Shown here piece after piece: positions 6,720 to 14,286 of a stretch of 14,298 nucleotides of DNA. The DNA is from Bacteroidales bacterium (GTDB lineage Bacteria > Bacteroidota > Bacteroidia > Bacteroidales > Muribaculaceae). The notes beneath the pieces are model-generated. The model saw only the letters and a list, made by a program, of their open reading frames with translations. It ran no database searches and had not been told where the DNA came from. The number at the start of each line of letters is the position of its first letter. The stretch's first letter is position 1. The DNA is taken from contig JAUNCU010000063.1 of NCBI GenBank assembly GCA_030526455.1, positions 1 to 14,298 on the forward strand, in the 5' to 3' direction. A program made the position numbers and the translations under genes.

Positions 6720-7763
6720 TTAATCGGTTAATTTCTTGTTTACACTCCTGGTGATGAAGCGGCTCACGGGCTTCACAAAGCAATAGTGAAGCACGATAGC
6801 GCCCACGATAAGCATGCCGAACTCCATGCACAGATACAGCGGGCTGCGGAACTCGAGATGAAGCACATTCTTCACGCTCTTCATCACGGCGAACACGAGT
6901 TGCTGAATCAGGTAGATTTCAAAACTGATGCCGCCTAGCCACACCAGCCAGCGCTGCGAGAGCAGGCGAAACACGGGGCCTCTCACGCCGTAGATTTCAC
7001 CAAGCGTGGCCAGCAGCAGCACAGCCGAAATGATGACCCAGCCCACCGGCACGGCATAATTGATGCCCAGCCACACGTAGGCCGCAGCACACGCCACCAC
7101 CACCACGGCTTCCATCGCGGGTGCATAAGCGCTCACAAAGCGGCGCACCTCTGGCTTTTCCGAAACATCGGTCACCAACTGGTAGAGCAGCACGCCCAGC
7201 AGGAAATCCACCACGCGGGCGGGCGGGAATATCTGGCGGAAATAATTGTCTTCCATCCACACGTTCAAACAAGCCATCAAGGCCAGCAGCGCCAGCATCA
7301 GCCCCCACTTGAGCGCACGGCCCAACTTCCTCGAGCCGCACGAGAGCAGCGGAAACACCACATAGGAAAAGGCCAGGGTGGAAATGAACCACGACATGCC
7401 ATTGCCATAGAACACGATGCTGTTGTCGGGGATCCAGCACTGCAGCAAGAAGATGCTGGGAATGATGTGGGCAGTGACCTTAAAGGCGGGAAACGCCATC
7501 CATGCCAGCAGGCACAGCCAGTGCAGCGGGTAGATTTTGCTAAAGGTGCCCACTTCCAGCCTCAACCACTGCTTGAGATTGATTTTCGAGCAGGCGTGAT
7601 GCATCTCCATGAAGAAGCCGCTCATCACGAAGAATGCCACCAGCGTCATTTTGCCCGATGTGTAATTGGAAAACTCCATGTGGCACAGCACGATGTTCAA
7701 CGCCAAAATAAACCGCAGTCCATCGATGGGCACTATGGATAATTTCTTTTTCTGTATCTCCAT
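6720..7763 (-). CDS. Acyltransferase-3 family membrane protein, copy A
   Basis: A 347-aa multi-pass inner-membrane protein of the acyltransferase-3 (OafA/YrhL-like) family, which O-acylates cell-envelope glycans using a cytoplasmic acyl donor. The family signature GLRFILALNIVLCHM places R17 and H28 on the first membrane helix; AFFVMSGFFMEMHH and PPARVVDFLLGVLLYQL follow, and about nine to ten hydrophobic helices can be counted. No extra periplasmic SGNH domain is present. The late motif SFEIYLIQQLVF has Q where many relatives, including copy B, have H, so this copy may be altered in activity. It is a clear paralogue of copy B (8419-9438), sharing long identical stretches such as PPARVVDFLLGVLL. 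The aldo/keto reductase starts 15 bp after its stop. Confidence 0.92.
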   Translation of the reverse strand: MEIQKKKLSIVPIDGLRFILALNIVLCHMEFSNYTSGKMTLVAFFVMSGFFMEMHHACSKINLKQWLRLEVGTFSKIYPLHWLCLLAWMAFPAFKVTAHIIPSIFLLQCWIPDNSIVFYGNGMSWFISTLAFSYVVFPLLSCGSRKLGRALKWGLMLALLALMACLNVWMEDNYFRQIFPPARVVDFLLGVLLYQLVTDVSEKPEVRRFVSAYAPAMEAVVVVACAAAYVWLGINYAVPVGWVIISAVLLLATLGEIYGVRGPVFRLLSQRWLVWLGGISFEIYLIQQLVFAVMKSVKNVLHLEFRSPLYLCMEFGMLIVGAIVLHYCFVKPVSRFITRSVNKKLTD

Positions 7764-7853
7764 TATTTTGTAAGAAAAATATCTGTGTTTTGACTATATC
7801 ATCCACCGCTTCACTTGCGATGCGGGGCGCAATCGTCAAGCCTCTCTCTCCAC

Positions 7854-8384
7854 TTACAGTTTCAACTGCTGGAAGAAATGCCACATCACGATGGCGGCGG
7901 TGTTGGCGATGTTGAGACTGTGCTTGGTGCCACACTGCGGAATCTCGATGCAGCAGTCGCTCGCGTCCACAGCCGCCTGGCTCACGCCCTTCACCTCATT
8001 GCCGAAGATGATGGCATACTTCTCGCCCGGCTTCGCCTCGAATTGCTGCAGCGAGATGCTGCCGTGCACCTGCTCAATGGTGCAAATCGTGTAGCCCTGG
8101 CTGCGCAGAAAGGCCACGGCGTCGAGCACCGAGTTGTAGTGCGCCCAGTCCACACTGTCTTCCGCCCCGAGGGCAGTCTTGTGGATTTCGGCCGAGGGCG
8201 GCGTGGCGGTAATGCCACAGAGGGCGATGTGTGAAATCACAAAGGCGTCGGCCGTGCGAAACACGCTACCGATATTCATCTCGCTGCGCACATCGTCGAG
8301 CACCACAGCCACGGGTATTTTCTCTACGCTCTTAAATTCCTCGGCGGTGATGCGCCCCAGGTCGAGCATCGTTTTCTTCTTCAT
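7854..8384 (-). CDS. SpoU/TrmH-family RNA 2'-O-methyltransferase
   Basis: A 176-aa SAM-dependent methyltransferase of the SPOUT (alpha/beta-knot) class that methylates the ribose 2'-OH of a tRNA or rRNA nucleotide. The three SpoU motifs are clear: DDVRSEMNIGSVFRTADAF (residues 30-48, with N37 and R43), IIFGNEVKGVS (125-135, with N129, E130 and G133) and IPQCGTKHSLNIANTAAIVM (148-167, with the S-L-N triad and the knot). It lacks the N-terminal RNA-binding extension of larger TrmH/RlmB proteins, so it is closer in size to the minimal TrmL-like type. The target nucleotide cannot be told. It lies between two acyltransferase paralogues, 34 bp after copy B and 90 bp before copy A, an unusual setting for an RNA-modifying gene. 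Confidence 0.93.
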   Translation of the reverse strand: MKKKTMLDLGRITAEEFKSVEKIPVAVVLDDVRSEMNIGSVFRTADAFVISHIALCGITATPPSAEIHKTALGAEDSVDWAHYNSVLDAVAFLRSQGYTICTIEQVHGSISLQQFEAKPGEKYAIIFGNEVKGVSQAAVDASDCCIEIPQCGTKHSLNIANTAAIVMWHFFQQLKL

Positions 8385-8418
8385 ATCTTATATCTGTAAT
8401 TTTATAGTTTTCAATTTA

Positions 8419-9438
8419 TTATTCCTTGCACAGCCGGCTCACCAAAAATCGGCCCACGGGCTTCACAAAGCAGTAGTGGGTGGCAAAAGCCACTGCAAAG
8501 AGCGCCACGAATTTGAGGCACAAGCACAGCGGGCTGCCACTGGGCAAAGGTAGCACGCGGTTCATCATGAGAAACACGATCATGTGGATCATATAGATTT
8601 CGAAACTCACTTGCCCCAGCCTCACAAGCCAGCGCAGCGAAAGCAGGCGAAACACAAGGCCTTTCACACCGTGGTATTGCTCCAGCGTGGCCAGCAGCAG
8701 CATGGCGGAGATAATGATCCAGGCTACCATCACTGCGCAGTGGTGGTCGAGCCACACGCAGGCGGCCACACTCACCACCACAATAATCACCTCAAGCACC
8801 GGCGCTGCCGAGCACACCAGGCGGCGCACCACAGACGAATCCTTCAACTGCGGCACGAGTTGACAGAGCAGCACGCCCAGCAGGAAGTCGACCACGCGGG
8901 CGGGCGGGAATATGTGGCGGTAGTAATGCTCCTCAACTGCCACATTCAAGTAGGCCATCAGGCCCACCAAGGCAAGCATCACGGCCCACCGGAGGCGGAA
9001 GCCCACCTTCCTTGAGCCCCACGAGAGCAGCGGGAACAGCACATAGGAAAAGGCCAGCGTGGAAACGAACCACGACACCACATTGGCATAGAAATATATC
9101 GTAGGGTCGGGGATCCAACTCTGCACCAACAGCATGCTCGGCACGATGGCCCACGTCACTTCGAGCGAAGAAAACGCCACCCACACCAGCAGGCACAGCC
9201 ATTGCAGCGGATAGATTTTGCTCACCACGCCCATTTCAATGCGCCCCCATTGCCTGAGGCTCAACTGCGAGCAGCCGTGATGCATCTCCATAAAGAAACC
9301 GCTCATCACGAAGAACGCCGCCATCATCATTTTCATGACGGTGGCGTCGGTCATGCCCATATGGTACAGCACCACCCCCAGCGCCAAGATAAAGCGCAGG
9401 CCATAAATGGGTGATATCGGTTCGCGTTTCTGTTGCAA
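8419..9438 (-). CDS. Acyltransferase-3 family membrane protein, copy B
   Basis: A 339-aa paralogue of copy A with the same overall plan. GLRFILALGVVLYHM carries the family R15 and H26; AFFVMSGFFMEMHHGCS, SKIYPLQWLCLLVW, AFSYVLFPLLSWGSRK and PPARVVDFLLGVLL match copy A closely. The late motif is SFEIYMIHMIVF, with the histidine that copy A lacks. Predicted role is O-acylation of a surface or envelope glycan at the inner membrane; donor and acceptor are unknown. It follows the helicase by 23 bp and precedes the SpoU gene by 34 bp on the same strand, so co-transcription is likely. By eye more than half of aligned residues are identical to copy A, and nucleotide similarity is visible around 7190-7240 versus 8870-8930, indicating a local duplication. 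Confidence 0.92.
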   Translation of the reverse strand: MQQKREPISPIYGLRFILALGVVLYHMGMTDATVMKMMMAAFFVMSGFFMEMHHGCSQLSLRQWGRIEMGVVSKIYPLQWLCLLVWVAFSSLEVTWAIVPSMLLVQSWIPDPTIYFYANVVSWFVSTLAFSYVLFPLLSWGSRKVGFRLRWAVMLALVGLMAYLNVAVEEHYYRHIFPPARVVDFLLGVLLCQLVPQLKDSSVVRRLVCSAAPVLEVIIVVVSVAACVWLDHHCAVMVAWIIISAMLLLATLEQYHGVKGLVFRLLSLRWLVRLGQVSFEIYMIHMIVFLMMNRVLPLPSGSPLCLCLKFVALFAVAFATHYCFVKPVGRFLVSRLCKE

Positions 9439-9461
9439 TTTCCTGTAGTTTTAATGTTTTG

Positions 9462-11342
9462 TTATTCTTCACTAAGCGCCCTTATGTGCTCGTGGAGGCG
9501 CGCATAGAAGGGATGGCGGGTGAGGGTGGCCGCCTCGCCCAGGATGATGAGTTTCATGCGGGCGCGGGTGATGGCCACATTCATGCGGCGAAGGTCGCGC
9601 AGGAAGCCAATCTCGCCGTCGTCGTTGGCGCGCACGAGGCTGATGAGAATCACATCGCGCTCCTGGCCCTGGAAGCCGTCGACCGTGTTCACCGAGATGA
9701 GGTGGCGGTAGGGCTTAAAAAATTCGGTGGCACGTATCATCTTGCGCAGGAATTGCACCTGGGCGCGGTAGGGCGAAATGATGCCCACGTCGATGCGCTC
9801 TTCAAGCACATGCTGGCGCCCGATTTTGGTGAAGTAGTCCTGCAGCGTCTGCAGCGTGAGAATCGCCTCGTCGCGGTTGATGCGTCCGAAACTCTCGCCC
9901 ACGAATTGCTCCTTGAAGCCCATGTCGCTGGTGTCGATCCACATCATGGGCGTGTCGAAGTCGAGGATGCTGCGGTATTTCACATCGGGGGCGCTCTGCA
10001 CCTGGCCGCCATAGAACCAGTCGCTGGAGAAGCGCATAATCTCTTCATTCATGCGATACTGCATCTTCAGCAGCGTCACCACTTGCGGGTTACTCTTCAC
10101 GATGCGCTCCATGAGCGTGGTGCCGAGGCCGCCCTTCAGCGCCTCGATGCTCTTCACCGTGGGCGGGAGTTGGCAGTGGTCGCCGGCCAGAATCACGCGG
10201 TGAGCCTTGCGAATGGCTATCCAGCACGCCGCCTCCAGCGCCTGAGCGGCTTCGTCGATAAAGAGCGTGCCAAACTTCATGCCGCTGAGCACACGGCTGG
10301 CGCTGCCGGCGAGTGTGCAGGCTATCACGCGGGCACTGCCGAAGAGCGAGGCATTGATGCGCACCTCGAGTTCGGTAGCGCGGCTCTTGAGGCGGTCGAG
10401 TTTGTCGTGATAGCCATGGTCGCCACGCTTTTTGCGGCCCTGCATCTCGCGTATGGCTTTACGCAGCGCCCACAGTGAGGGATAGTCGGGGTGCGACTCA
10501 AATCGGCGCTCATAGGTGAAGGATAGCATCTTGTCGTTCACCTTCGTGGGGTTTCCTATGCGCAGCACCTCCACGCCACGGTCCACCAGGCGCTCGCTGA
10601 TCCAGTCCACAGCCATATTGCTTTGGGCACACACCAGCACCTGATTTTCGCGGCGGAGCGTCTCGAAGATGGCCTCCACGAGCGTTGTGGTCTTGCCCGT
10701 GCCTGGAGGGCCGTGCACGATGGCCACATCCTTCGCCAGGAGCACCTCGTTCACGGCGTGTTCCTGGGTGGGATTGAGCCACGGGAAACGCATGGGTGCA
10801 AACGTGAACTTCTCCGTTTCGGAGCGATTGTAGAAAATGTCGCGCAACTGCGCCAGGCGGTTGCCTTTAGCCCGCATCACGCGCTCCAGCGCCTCCATCA
10901 TCAAGCGGTAGGTGGTTTCGTCGAACGACAGTTGCACGCCCACGCTGCTGTGGCCACCCTGCAATTGCGAGAGACACCCGGCATCGGGAATCGCCACCAC
11001 CATGCGCTCGGCCTCGGCATAACTCACCGTGGCCGAAAATGGGAAATACTGGATTTCGTCGTTGGCATCGATGCGGAAAAACATCACCTGCCGCCCAAAC
11101 TCAAAATTGTGCTCCACCTCGGTGTCCTCGGTGCGAAACACCTCCACCACCAGTTGGTTGAGCGAGTTGTAGTAAGAGCGGCCTATGCGCAGCGGCAGCC
11201 AGCAGTCGCCACGCTTCACTTTGCGGCGAATGCCCACCGTTTCGGTAAGCCTTTTGAAGTCCTCCTTCTCGGCTTCATACTCGGCCTGCAGCAGCGCACG
11301 CTGCTTCTGCAACATCAAAATAGGCGAAACACGCTGATTCAT
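9462..11342 (-). CDS. UPF1/DNA2-like superfamily 1 helicase
   Basis: A 626-aa ATP-dependent nucleic-acid helicase of the UPF1/IGHMBP2/DNA2 (SF1B) group. The motifs appear in order: Q-motif-like LNPTQEHAV (189-197), Walker A GPPGTGKT (211-218), motif Ia CAQSNMAVD (238-246), Walker B FIDEAAQALE (361-370), motif III GDHCQLPP (387-394), motif IV MQYRMN (427-432), motif V VDGFQGQERD (554-563) and motif VI RRMNVAITRAR (585-595). The N-terminal 180 residues form a beta-rich region like the UPF1/IGHMBP2 1B domain, with a charged helix at 12-35. No C-terminal nuclease domain is attached, unlike DNA2. RNA versus DNA substrate is undecided. It is the first gene of the minus-strand run; copy B follows after 23 bp. 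Confidence 0.95.
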   Translation of the reverse strand: MNQRVSPILMLQKQRALLQAEYEAEKEDFKRLTETVGIRRKVKRGDCWLPLRIGRSYYNSLNQLVVEVFRTEDTEVEHNFEFGRQVMFFRIDANDEIQYFPFSATVSYAEAERMVVAIPDAGCLSQLQGGHSSVGVQLSFDETTYRLMMEALERVMRAKGNRLAQLRDIFYNRSETEKFTFAPMRFPWLNPTQEHAVNEVLLAKDVAIVHGPPGTGKTTTLVEAIFETLRRENQVLVCAQSNMAVDWISERLVDRGVEVLRIGNPTKVNDKMLSFTYERRFESHPDYPSLWALRKAIREMQGRKKRGDHGYHDKLDRLKSRATELEVRINASLFGSARVIACTLAGSASRVLSGMKFGTLFIDEAAQALEAACWIAIRKAHRVILAGDHCQLPPTVKSIEALKGGLGTTLMERIVKSNPQVVTLLKMQYRMNEEIMRFSSDWFYGGQVQSAPDVKYRSILDFDTPMMWIDTSDMGFKEQFVGESFGRINRDEAILTLQTLQDYFTKIGRQHVLEERIDVGIISPYRAQVQFLRKMIRATEFFKPYRHLISVNTVDGFQGQERDVILISLVRANDDGEIGFLRDLRRMNVAITRARMKLIILGEAATLTRHPFYARLHEHIRALSEE

Positions 11343-11401
11343 ATCGTATTATATCATCAAAATCAATAAAAAAGTAATAAAAACACCACCCAAAATCGTT
11401 C

Positions 11402-11459
11402 ACTTTTTGAGCTATAACTCGATTTTTTTTCGCGTTATAGCTCAAAAACTGTTCAAAAA
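11402..11459. repeat. 58-bp direct repeat, copy 1, overlapping the ATPase 3' end
   Basis: These 58 bases are identical to 12944-13001. Within the unit TTTTTGAGCTATAAC (11404-11418) and GTTATAGCTCAAAAA (11434-11448) form a perfect 15-bp inverted repeat around a 15-base centre containing eight T. A further TGTTCAAAAA follows. The DUF234-type ATPase reading frame (minus strand) enters the unit: its last five codons (FLNSF) and TGA stop at 11442-11444 lie inside. The U-rich side of the hairpin precedes the stem on each strand, so it is not a canonical terminator. Confidence 0.95.
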
Positions 11460-12887
11460 CAGATGCTCAAGGGTGAGATTTTGGTCGGCAATAGCAGAAT
11501 TTGCATTACGCTTCACACCCCATGGCGTAATAAAAGTGAGGTGGATAGCATGACGCGTTTTGGTCACCCGCCGGAAAGTTTCCTTTCGGGCACGCAACTC
11601 TCGGTTGTACTTGGGTGTGATTTCGTATTCGAAATCGGAATATTTCATTTCACACAGGTTGATGGTCTTGTCGCGGCGGGCTATGAGCATATCAATTTGG
11701 GCGCCATCGGTGTATTCGTCGCCGGCATATCGCCACGAACTCACCTCGGTTTGCACCCCCGCAATACCCAAGGCCTGCTTAATTTGCGGCACATGCAGCA
11801 GGCACACCTGCTCAAAAGCAATACCCGTCCACGCCCTGCGCGCCGGACTATCGATAGCATTCGACCAGTGATGGGCATCTTTACCGTTATACTTCTCCAC
11901 AAATCGCTTATAGAAGAGAATTGAGAGGTCGGTTAACTGATACAAAGAGTCGCGTTCTTTCTTGTTGTAGCCGCTATATTTGCGAATGAAATCGCAGTGA
12001 ATGAGATTGTTCAGCGCCTTTGTGAGGGTACCGTTGTTGCTTATCTTGGCAGCCGCCACGATATCGCTGCGCGACAAACCCATGTTTTTGCTGCTGATGG
12101 CATCCACAATGCGCATGTAGAAATCGGAGTCTTTAAACAGCGAGCGGAACAGGAATGCGTATTCGTCGCGAAGCGGAGCACCCTCGCGGAAAAACATCTC
12201 GTCGATGTTCGCATCGAGGCTCAAGTGCTTCTTCAGCATCGAGAGGTAAAGCGGAACCCCGCCAAACACCATGTAGGCATCGGTCACCATCGAGCGGTCC
12301 CAATCTATGCCATTGTGCTTGAGCAACGCTTCCGATTCCTGCAGATTGAAAGGAGCGAGGTAGATGCGCTCGGTGGTGCGATTATACAAGCCACCCTTGC
12401 CCGATATGAATTTATCGGTCATCCAGGTGGTAGCACTGCCACACACTATCATCTTCAGATTATCTTTCGTGGAGCCCCAACTGTTCCAGAACCACTCAAA
12501 AGCCTTGAGAAACTGGCCAGAGGGCGCATCAAACCAAGGCAGTTCGTCCAAGAAAACCACAATACGCTTCTTGTCGATACCCTGAAGATAGTCGCGCAGC
12601 GCAGTGAAGGCGTCCATCCAGGTTTTTATCTTTGGAAGCGGTGATTTGCTCTTCTGGTGCAGCATGTCGCAGAAGGCCAGCAGTTCGTCTTTCTTCTTGC
12701 CTTCGAAGATGCCCGTGGCATAGAAATCGAAATTTCCATTGAAAAACTCCTTCACCAGGAAAGTTTTGCCTATGCGTCGGCGGCCATAAACAGCCACGAG
12801 TTCGGCTCTATCTGATTCGATAACCGACTGCAATTGTGCCACTTCCTTGCTTCTGCCTATAATCTTATGTCCCATAGTGGTGTGCAA
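11442..12887 (-). CDS. AAA ATPase (ATPase_2/DUF234 type) with C-terminal PD-(D/E)XK-like domain
   Basis: A 481-aa protein of the archaeal-type ATPase family. Walker A is GRRRIGKT (35-42), Walker B VVFLDELPW (110-118), and VCGSATTWM (148-156) is a sensor-like motif. A winged-helix region (about 265-330) links to a C-terminal DUF234-like domain with FEQV (358-361), QIDMLIARR (397-405) and CEMKY (412-416): E359, D399, E413 and K415 fit a PD-(D/E)XK nuclease fold. It belongs to the same broad class as the DUF4143 ATPase at 118-1410 but a different family. The start could be residue 1 or M5 (12875). The final FLNSF plus stop are supplied by the 58-bp repeat, whose twin lies upstream of the gene. 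A/T content is visibly higher than in the neighbours, consistent with transfer. Function of the family is unknown. Confidence 0.95.
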   Translation of the reverse strand: MHTTMGHKIIGRSKEVAQLQSVIESDRAELVAVYGRRRIGKTFLVKEFFNGNFDFYATGIFEGKKKDELLAFCDMLHQKSKSPLPKIKTWMDAFTALRDYLQGIDKKRIVVFLDELPWFDAPSGQFLKAFEWFWNSWGSTKDNLKMIVCGSATTWMTDKFISGKGGLYNRTTERIYLAPFNLQESEALLKHNGIDWDRSMVTDAYMVFGGVPLYLSMLKKHLSLDANIDEMFFREGAPLRDEYAFLFRSLFKDSDFYMRIVDAISSKNMGLSRSDIVAAAKISNNGTLTKALNNLIHCDFIRKYSGYNKKERDSLYQLTDLSILFYKRFVEKYNGKDAHHWSNAIDSPARRAWTGIAFEQVCLLHVPQIKQALGIAGVQTEVSSWRYAGDEYTDGAQIDMLIARRDKTINLCEMKYSDFEYEITPKYNRELRARKETFRRVTKTRHAIHLTFITPWGVKRNANSAIADQNLTLEHLFLNSF

Positions 12888-12943
12888 TTGTTTATGGGTG
12901 TAAAGTTAGTGATTTTAAATCTAATCTTATCGCATTTTTGTAT
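12888..12943 (-). promoter_or_regulatory. Putative promoter region of the DUF234-type ATPase
   Basis: On the minus strand TAACTTTA (plus 12901-12908) differs from the TAnnTTTG -7 consensus at the last base and lies 13 bp from the first possible ATG. No convincing TTTG is seen 19 to 21 bases upstream. The 58-bp repeat ends 36 bp beyond this box, so the gene's own promoter would lie inside the repeat-bounded unit. Confidence 0.3.
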
Positions 12944-13001
12944 ACTTTTTGAGCTATAACTCGATTTTTTTTCGCGTTATAGCTCAAAAACTGTTCAAAA
13001 A
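12944..13001. repeat. 58-bp direct repeat, copy 2, between the esterase and ATPase genes
   Basis: The unit is identical to 11402-11459 and in the same orientation, 1542 bp away. It lies 47 bp after the esterase stop (minus direction) and 56 bp before the ATPase start. It carries the same 15-bp inverted repeat (12946-12960 with 12976-12990). Flanking bases differ on both sides of the two copies, so the repeat limits are sharp: T12943 versus C11401 on one side, G13002 versus C11460 on the other. It contains the coding end FLNSF-stop without a gene attached to it. Confidence 0.95.
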
Positions 13002-13048
13002 GCGGTGACTGATGCGCCGTTTTTGGGTGCTTATTTATGCCTTTTTTT

Positions 13049-13897
13049 CTACTTGGCGAAGTTGCGTGAGGCGAAGGGGAGGGCAGCGCGCAGGGCGAGG
13101 TGCCAGTATTCCCAGTTGTGCACACCGTTTTTGATGCGCAATTCGCTCTTCACCTTCTTTTCCTGCATGGCTTTGTGGATTCTCACCGAGAGTTCCATGA
13201 GCGAATCGTCGTCGCCGCAGTCGAAGAACCACTTCACCGACTGCAGTTGCTTCACGCGCTCGGCGTCGGCATTCTGCACGAAGGCGATGGTGGAATTCTT
13301 CTGCACACTCACGCAGGTGTGGTAGAACTTGGTATGCTTCATGTCCTTGTCGATCACGGGCTGGTCGAGCCATGCGCTCATGGCGTAGCACGAGGAGAAC
13401 ATGTCGGGGTGATGCTGGGCATAGACGGTGCTGCCGCCGCCACCCATCGAGAGTCCCATGATGGCACGGTGCATCTTGTCGCCAATGCCGCGATACTTCG
13501 ACTCGGCCTCGGGAATCAATTCCTGGAAGAAGAAATCTTCGTAGTTCCATCCAGGCATGTTGAAGTAGCCGTTCCACACGTTGTGGATGTCGTGGTGGCC
13601 CGCATTGGGCATAATCACGATCATCTCGGTGGCCTCACCGCTGGCGATGAGTTCGTCGGCCACGGTCTGCATGCCGCCCTGCTTAGCCCAGTCGGCATAG
13701 GAGCCATAGAGGCCGTGGAGCAGATACACCACGGGGTAGACTTTGTTGCACTCATCGAAGCCGGTAGGCAAATACACATTGTATTTCACCGTGGCGCCCA
13801 GTATTTTGCTTTCCACACTGTCGGTCACCACTTTTCCTGCCCATGCGGTGCTGCAGATAGCGGTCGCAAGGGTCAAAATCATAAATTTCAGTTTCAT
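13049..13897 (-). CDS. Secreted alpha/beta-hydrolase esterase (putative esterase, FrmB/feruloyl-esterase-like)
   Basis: A 282-aa secreted hydrolase. The signal peptide MKLKFMILTLATAICSTAWA fits cleavage after residue 20 (A-W-A, then G-K). The mature protein has the Esterase (PF00756-type) fold: VYPVVYLLHGLYGSYADW (53-70, oxyanion region), MPNAGHHD (96-103), GLSMGGGG with nucleophile S150 (148-155), DCGDDDSLM with the acidic residue at D229-D231, and GVHNWEYW with catalytic H260. This arrangement resembles feruloyl or acetylxylan esterases and S-formylglutathione hydrolases; export favours a carbohydrate ester as substrate. The 122-aa cysteine-motif gene lies 20 bp upstream on the same strand and may be co-transcribed. 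The gene ends 47 bp before copy 2 of the 58-bp repeat. Confidence 0.92.
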   Translation of the reverse strand: MKLKFMILTLATAICSTAWAGKVVTDSVESKILGATVKYNVYLPTGFDECNKVYPVVYLLHGLYGSYADWAKQGGMQTVADELIASGEATEMIVIMPNAGHHDIHNVWNGYFNMPGWNYEDFFFQELIPEAESKYRGIGDKMHRAIMGLSMGGGGSTVYAQHHPDMFSSCYAMSAWLDQPVIDKDMKHTKFYHTCVSVQKNSTIAFVQNADAERVKQLQSVKWFFDCGDDDSLMELSVRIHKAMQEKKVKSELRIKNGVHNWEYWHLALRAALPFASRNFAK

Positions 13898-13917
13898 CAG
13901 TTTTATGCGTAGTATTT

Positions 13918-14286
13918 TTATTTCGTATTACAGTTGGTGCTCTTCACCTCGGTAGAATCCACGGTGATGGCCTTTTTTTGTGCCTCCTGTCGTTCCACCA
14001 CTCTCACGTCGCCCACAGGCTGAAACGCCTCCCTGATGCCGCAACTCTGCATCACGGTCATCAGCGACGCCGTCATCACGCCCGCCACGGCCACCTTCTT
14101 GCCCATAGAGCGGCGGCGCGCGAGTTCTTCTTCGAGATAGCGCACCTCATCCTCGCATCGAGGGCAGGTACCGGCACAGTCGCCCTTATGGGCGCATTCA
14201 CTTATCACCAAGTCGATATCATTGGCACGAGCAATCTCACGCCTGATATCCTTGAGTATCTTACAGGTTTTCTTTCCTTTGAACAT
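13918..14286 (-). CDS. Uncharacterised 122-aa protein with CX5CX3CX2C motif and internal lipobox-like segment
   Basis: I do not recognise a function. The N-terminal part (1-60) is charged and helical and carries C31, C37, C41 and C44 in ECAHKGDCAGTCPRCE, a CX5CX3CX2C pattern suited to binding zinc or an iron-sulfur centre. Then RRRSMGKK (58-65) leads into a hydrophobic stretch VAVAGVMTASLMTVM (65-79) ending in QSCG with C82. Residues 62-83 look just like a Bacteroidetes lipoprotein signal peptide, but internal. The tail (84-122) is polar. So the protein is either membrane-anchored with the cysteine motif in the cytoplasm, or has an internal start at M62 making a short lipoprotein. The full-length start at 14286 leaves only 12 bases before the window edge, so its promoter is not visible. 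Confidence 0.8.
   Translation of the reverse strand: MFKGKKTCKILKDIRREIARANDIDLVISECAHKGDCAGTCPRCEDEVRYLEEELARRRSMGKKVAVAGVMTASLMTVMQSCGIREAFQPVGDVRVVERQEAQKKAITVDSTEVKSTNCNTK

Noticed and set aside
5712..6731. A 339-codon plus-strand open frame opposite the aldo/keto reductase
   Set aside because: It is antisense to an intact reductase with a full catalytic tetrad, and its composition is that of a shadow frame.
9411..11369. Long plus-strand open frames opposite the helicase
   Set aside because: All helicase motifs are in the minus-strand frame; the plus-strand translations show no motif and are rich in alanine, histidine and valine as expected of antisense shadows.
11404..11448. Ordinary Rho-independent terminator in the 58-bp repeat
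   Set aside because: No T-run follows the stem on either strand and the pairing arms are A/T-rich; the second copy would also end just before the ATPase promoter region.
11402..13001. Classical insertion sequence with the 58-bp repeats as terminal repeats
   Set aside because: The two units are direct, not inverted, no short target duplication flanks them, and the enclosed protein is an ATPase with a nuclease-like domain and no transposase signature.
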